NCBI GenBank assembly: GCA_035623615.1
Contig: DASPTB010000222.1
Location: 1 to 7,265, forward strand
DNA: 7,265 nt
DNA from: DASPTB01 sp035623615
Lineage (GTDB): Bacteria; Actinomycetota; UBA4738
Reading direction: 5' to 3'
Shown here one piece after another: positions 4,637 through 7,265 of the stretch; the first letter of the stretch is position 1, and each line of letters opens with the position of its first letter. The position numbers were made by a program, and so were the translations under genes. A model generated the notes under the pieces. That model did not search any database. It saw nothing but the letters and a program-made list of their open reading frames with translations, and was not told the DNA's origin.

Positions 4637-5085
4637 TGGACGCGAGGAAGCTGGGCGGGTACATCCGGGAGCAGCGCCAGAGCGCGCGCCTGTCGCTGCG
4701 GAAGATGTCGGGACTCGCCGGCGTGTCGATCCCGTACCTGTCGCAGGTCGAGCGCGGCCTGCGCCGACCCAGCGCCGACATTCTGCAGGGGATCGCGCGC
4801 GGGCTCCAGGTGTCGGCCGAGACCCTGTACGTGCAGGCGGGCATCCTGGAGGAGCGGCCGGCGGTGGACGTCGTTGCGGCGATCAGGTCCGACCCCAACC
4901 TGAACGAGCGGCAGCGAGGCGTCCTCGTCTCGATCTATCACGAGTTCCGGCGCGAGTCGCAGGAACGGGAGGACGCGGCCGCCGGCGACTCATCGACTTC
5001 CGAGAAGGGCAACGACGCGAAGATCGGACCTACGGCAAGAAGCACCGCCAGAGCGGGCGGTTCCAGGGCACGGAAGGAGGCGTGA
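4636..5085 (+). CDS. XRE-family transcriptional regulator, Rv0474-like
   Basis: A 149-residue DNA-binding protein. Residues about 7-61 form an XRE/Cro-type helix-turn-helix: YIREQRQSARLSLRKMSGLAG, then VSIPYLSQVERGLRRPSADIL, the well-conserved recognition region. ARGLQVSAETLYVQAGILE (54-72) and the following part (AIRSDPNLNERQRGVLVSIY) closely resemble M. tuberculosis Rv0474 as remembered. The C-terminal 40 residues are polar and become basic (SRARKEA). GTG 4636 is chosen over an upstream in-frame GTG (4597) because similarity begins here and the promoter places the transcript start on it. The next gene begins 3 nt after the stop. In M. tuberculosis Rv0474 stands directly before hbhA, and the pair here has the same order. 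It probably regulates its own operon, though targets are unknown. The family call is firm; orthology to Rv0474 is likely. Confidence 0.88.
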   Translation: MDARKLGGYIREQRQSARLSLRKMSGLAGVSIPYLSQVERGLRRPSADILQGIARGLQVSAETLYVQAGILEERPAVDVVAAIRSDPNLNERQRGVLVSIYHEFRRESQEREDAAAGDSSTSEKGNDAKIGPTARSTARAGGSRARKEA

Positions 5086-5088
5086 ACG

Positions 5089-5565
5089 ATGGACGACACG
5101 ACAAGGCGCAGCGGCGGACACGAGGCCGCCGGCACGAAGAAGAAGAGCGGTGAGACGACCCCGGCAGCGCACGCAGCCGCGGGGGGCAGCGCGAGGGCGA
5201 AGGCTGCTCGGCCCGCCACCAGGCGGGCGGCGCCGGAGGCCGTCGCGGGAGCGGAGCGCTGGCTGTTCGCCGTCGTCGGCGCGGGCGACGTCGCCGCCGG
5301 CACCGTCCGGCACACGGCGGAGCGAACGCGCGTGATGATGTCGGGCGGGCGACGGGGCGCGGCCGCGAACACGTCGGCCGCCGTCGACCGCCTTGCGGCA
5401 CGCGGGCGAGTCGTCATGGGCGAGGTCTCCGGCACGGAGGGAGTGCAGGCGATGACGCGGCGAGCCGAGAGCGCCCGCAAGCGCTTCGAGACGATCTCCT
5501 CGAACATCGCCAAGGCCGCTTCGAACGCCGTCGAGGCGGGGAAGGCCTTCCGCCGGGCGAGCTGA
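5089..5565 (+). CDS. HbhA-like basic Ala/Lys-rich protein with N-terminal basic region
   Basis: A 158-residue protein. Residues 1-50 are disordered, rich in Lys, Arg, Ala, Gly and Thr (TKKKSG, ARAKAARPATRRAAPE). Residues about 53-155 are predicted helical and amphipathic. ERWLFAVVGAGDVAAGTVRHT (56-76) resembles the opening of mycobacterial HbhA, where ALGAADLALATV follows a short lead; the later VDRLAARGRVVMGEV also recalls the family. HbhA is a heparin-binding adhesin whose Lys-Ala repeats lie at the C-terminus. Here the basic stretch is at the N-terminus, an inverted layout. No signal peptide is seen, as in HbhA. GGAAGGAGG (5072-5080) lies 8 nt before ATG, inside the end of the regulator gene, and the genes are 3 nt apart, so they form an operon. 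Gene order supports the assignment; sequence similarity is modest. It could equally be a nucleoid- or membrane-associated structural protein. Confidence 0.6.
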   Translation: MDDTTRRSGGHEAAGTKKKSGETTPAAHAAAGGSARAKAARPATRRAAPEAVAGAERWLFAVVGAGDVAAGTVRHTAERTRVMMSGGRRGAAANTSAAVDRLAARGRVVMGEVSGTEGVQAMTRRAESARKRFETISSNIAKAASNAVEAGKAFRRAS

Positions 5566-5634
5566 CCCGTTCCCGCTCCGCCGACGAGCCTTCGGGACCC
5601 GTGGAATAGCCTCGCGGCCCATCGGGTTTCACCC

Positions 5635-5661
5635 TTGAGGTTCTTCCCGGCGCCGTTGAGG
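5635..5661 (+). repeat. Pair of TTGAGG direct repeats before the glycosyltransferase gene
   Basis: TTGAGG occurs at 5635-5640 and 5656-5661, exactly 21 bp apart, about two helical turns. They lie 30-55 bp before the glycosyltransferase start and might be an operator or a -35 element. No matching -10 hexamer at the right distance was found, so the role is open. Confidence 0.25.
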
Positions 5662-5690
5662 CACGGGCATGATGGCTGATCGGCGGAGTG

Positions 5691-6986
5691 ATGGACGAAG
5701 CGACCAGGGGTCACGCGGCCGCCCCCGAGGGAGCCCGGGTGGCGGTGCTCAGCCTCCATACGTCCCCCAGGGACCAGCCCGGCACGGGCGACTCGGGCGG
5801 AATGAACGTCTACATCCTGGAGGTGGCCGCCCGGCTCGCGCAGCAGGGCATCGCCGTCGACGTGTTCACCCGCTCGCACGGGCAGAGGGGAAGCAGGATC
5901 GAGCAGATCGCCCCGGGCGCTCGTCTGGTGCAGATCGTGGCCGGGCCCGAGAAGCCCCTCCCCAAGGAGCGTCTCCCGGAGGTCCTTCCCGAGTTCCTCC
6001 GCGGCGTGCTGGCCCAGGCCGTCGCCGAGGGGGGCGGCGGGCGGGCGCGCCGGCCCTACGACGTGGTCCACAGCCACTACTGGCTCTCCGGCTGGGTGGG
6101 CGAACGGACAAAGGAGATCTGGGGCGCCCCGCTCGTGGCGTCCTTTCACACGCTCGGCAAGGTCAAGAACTTTGCGCTGGCCCTGGACGACCGGCCCGAG
6201 CCGACCGACCGGCTCGCCGGCGAGGAGCGCGTGATCCGGGGGGCGGACCGGATCCTGGCGCCAACGCCGGTCGAGGCCGCGCACCTGGTCGGCCTGTACG
6301 GCGCCGACCCCGACCGCATCCGGATCGTGCCGCCCGGGGTTGACCGGACGATTTTCGTTCCCCGGCCCAAGAACGCGGCGAAGGCGAACCTCCACCTGTC
6401 CGACGAGCGGCTCTTGCTGTTCGTCGGTCGTCTCCAGCCGTTGAAGGGACCGGACCTCGCCATCCGGGCGCTCGCCGAGGCGATCGCCCGGGCGCCCGAG
6501 CAGATGCGTGACGTCGTCCTCGCGGTGGTCGGCGGCCCGACGGGAGCCGGATCCGGCGAGGCCCAGGTCGCCCGCCTCATGAACCTCGCCGCGACGGCGG
6601 GCGTGGGGGACCGGGTCGTGTTCTTCCCGCCGCAGCCGCACGAGCGCCTCGCCGAGTTCTACTCCGCCGCCGAGGCCGTCCTCGTGCCGTCGCGATCGGA
6701 GTCGTTCGGGCTCGTGGCGCTCGAGTCGCAGTCGTGCGGGACGCCGGTCATCGCCGCGGCCGTGGGCGGCCTCCGCTACTCGGTGCCGGACGGCGTCGGC
6801 GGCGTCCTCGTCGACGGCCACGAGCCCGGCGGCTACGCCGACGCCATCCTGCGGCTGCTCGCGGACCCCGAGCTCTCCTCGAGGCTCTCCGTCGGAGCCC
6901 GGGAGCATGCGGCGGGATTCTCGTGGGAGGCGACCGCCGGGGAGATCGGCCGGGTCTACCGCGAGCTCTCCGGCCGGGCCGCGTAG
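5691..6986 (+). CDS. mshA: MshA-like glycosyltransferase (D-inositol-3-phosphate glycosyltransferase)
   Basis: A 431-residue GT-B enzyme of family GT4. MshA transfers N-acetylglucosamine from UDP-GlcNAc to 1L-inositol 1-phosphate, the first step of mycothiol synthesis in the cytoplasm. Features seen: VAVLSLHTSP and TGDSGGMN (32-39), which hold the acceptor phosphate in the family; VVHSHYWLSGW (about 125-135); SFHTLGKVKN (about 151-160); the UDP-sugar domain with VGRLQPLKG (R247 and K252); and the retaining-GT motif ESFGLVALE, E337 and E345 seven residues apart. Length is close to the Corynebacterium enzyme. The start is uncertain. GTG 5688 and ATG 5691 have no properly spaced Shine-Dalgarno sequence. 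An in-frame GTG at 5739, just before VAVLS, has GAGGGAG 5 nt upstream and would remove 16 residues. A related GT4 enzyme with another acceptor is possible, but the N-terminal block favours MshA. Confidence 0.85.
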   Translation: MDEATRGHAAAPEGARVAVLSLHTSPRDQPGTGDSGGMNVYILEVAARLAQQGIAVDVFTRSHGQRGSRIEQIAPGARLVQIVAGPEKPLPKERLPEVLPEFLRGVLAQAVAEGGGGRARRPYDVVHSHYWLSGWVGERTKEIWGAPLVASFHTLGKVKNFALALDDRPEPTDRLAGEERVIRGADRILAPTPVEAAHLVGLYGADPDRIRIVPPGVDRTIFVPRPKNAAKANLHLSDERLLLFVGRLQPLKGPDLAIRALAEAIARAPEQMRDVVLAVVGGPTGAGSGEAQVARLMNLAATAGVGDRVVFFPPQPHERLAEFYSAAEAVLVPSRSESFGLVALESQSCGTPVIAAAVGGLRYSVPDGVGGVLVDGHEPGGYADAILRLLADPELSSRLSVGAREHAAGFSWEATAGEIGRVYRELSGRAA

Positions 6987-6994
6987 GAACCTCG

Positions 6995-7008
6995 CCTCCC
7001 GCCGGAGG
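6995..7008 (+). other. Small GC-rich hairpin between glycosyltransferase and acetyltransferase genes
   Basis: CCTCC (6995-6999) and GGAGG (7004-7008) can pair around CGCC. There is no T run, so it is at most a weak or factor-assisted terminator. Confidence 0.2.
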
Positions 7009-7018
7009 GGCCGGCGGC

Positions 7019-7033
7019 GATAGGCTGGCGCCG
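7019..7033 (+). promoter_or_regulatory. Leaderless promoter of the 3' acetyltransferase gene
   Basis: GATAGGCT contains TAGGCT (7021-7026), followed after 6 nt (GGCGCC) by GTG at 7033. No -35 hexamer or ribosome binding site is visible. It is the fourth example of GATANNNT-N6-start codon in the window. Confidence 0.5.
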
Positions 7034-7265
7034 TGATCCGCGGCGAACGCGTCCTGCTCCGGCCGGTAGAGGACTCCGACGTCCCGTTCATCCACCGGTG
7101 GATGAACCAGCCGGACGTCTGGCGCAACATGGACTACGAACGGCCGTTCTCGCTCGAGGACGTTCGCGAGGACGTGCGCCGGTCGCGGGAGGAGGGCGTG
7201 CCGCTCACGATCGTCGTGGACGGCCGGCCGATCGGCCGCATCGGCCTCAACCAGTTCCGGCGCCG
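7033..7265 (+). CDS. GNAT-family N-acetyltransferase, 3' end outside window
   Basis: The first 77 residues of an acetyltransferase of the RimJ/RimL or aminoglycoside 6'-type. RGERVLLRPVEDSDVPFIHRWMNQPDV (3-29) is the usual first strand and helix with the D-x-P/x-F-x-x-W pattern. Residues 57-75 (PLTIVVDGRPIGRIGLNQF) are the central strands leading to the cofactor site, which lies beyond the window. It starts 46 nt behind the MshA-like gene but appears to have its own leaderless promoter; GTG 7033 lies directly before the conserved block. It is only distantly similar to the acetyltransferase at 2362-2922, so a recent duplication is unlikely. The substrate is unknown. Confidence 0.85.
   Translation, partial: MIRGERVLLRPVEDSDVPFIHRWMNQPDVWRNMDYERPFSLEDVREDVRRSREEGVPLTIVVDGRPIGRIGLNQFRR

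Noticed and set aside
4938..7130. 730-residue minus-strand open frame opposite the XRE, HbhA-like and glycosyltransferase genes
   Set aside because: Low stop density in GC-rich DNA explains it. The protein has no recognisable domain and lies antisense to three well-supported genes.

Overview
This is a GC-rich chromosomal window that looks like Actinomycetota, probably a lineage away from the well-studied genera. The evidence is an MshA-type glycosyltransferase (mycothiol pathway), an RsiG/AmfC-like anti-sigma protein, an Rv0474-like regulator followed by an HbhA-like basic protein (the same order as in Mycobacterium tuberculosis), and a mixture of Shine-Dalgarno-led and apparently leaderless genes. 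No mobile element, CRISPR array, tRNA or rRNA is visible.

Layout. Bases 1-1041 hold the 3' part of a protein with two cyclic-nucleotide-binding domains, followed by a 70-residue cysteine-rich zinc-binding protein. Bases 1042-1137 are a regulatory region. Three palindromes of the CRP type (GTGA-N6-TCAC) repeat at exactly 23 bp, with a -10-like hexamer where a class II activated promoter would have it. Next comes a very small lysine-rich protein (1169-1303) with an ideal ribosome binding site, then a strong intrinsic terminator, then a CRP/FNR regulator (1418-2128). Just behind the regulator is a second array: two more sites of the same type, again exactly 23 bp apart, and a TACCGT hexamer at the same distance as in the first array. 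It points into a 233-bp gap between convergent genes. The predicted transcript has no start codon for its first 107 nt and is rich in hairpins, so it is a candidate small RNA. The regulator keeps the Arg-Glu...Arg recognition-helix residues that read GTGA in E. coli CRP. The simplest model is a local regulon: one CRP-family protein, a basic peptide and a small RNA.

Bases 2362-2922 (minus strand) hold a RimJ/RimL-like acetyltransferase. It diverges from a probable two-gene operon: an RsiG-like protein with two near-complete copies of the c-di-GMP-binding signature, and a type II asparaginase. Then come the Rv0474-like XRE regulator and the HbhA-like protein (3 nt apart, clearly an operon), the MshA-like glycosyltransferase, and the start of a second GNAT acetyltransferase that runs off the window.

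Four genes (1418, 2922 minus, 4636, 7033) share one start architecture: GATANNNT, then exactly 6 nt, then ATG or GTG. This indicates leaderless transcription from a housekeeping-type promoter. All assignments come from reading the sequence and from family knowledge; no database search was run.
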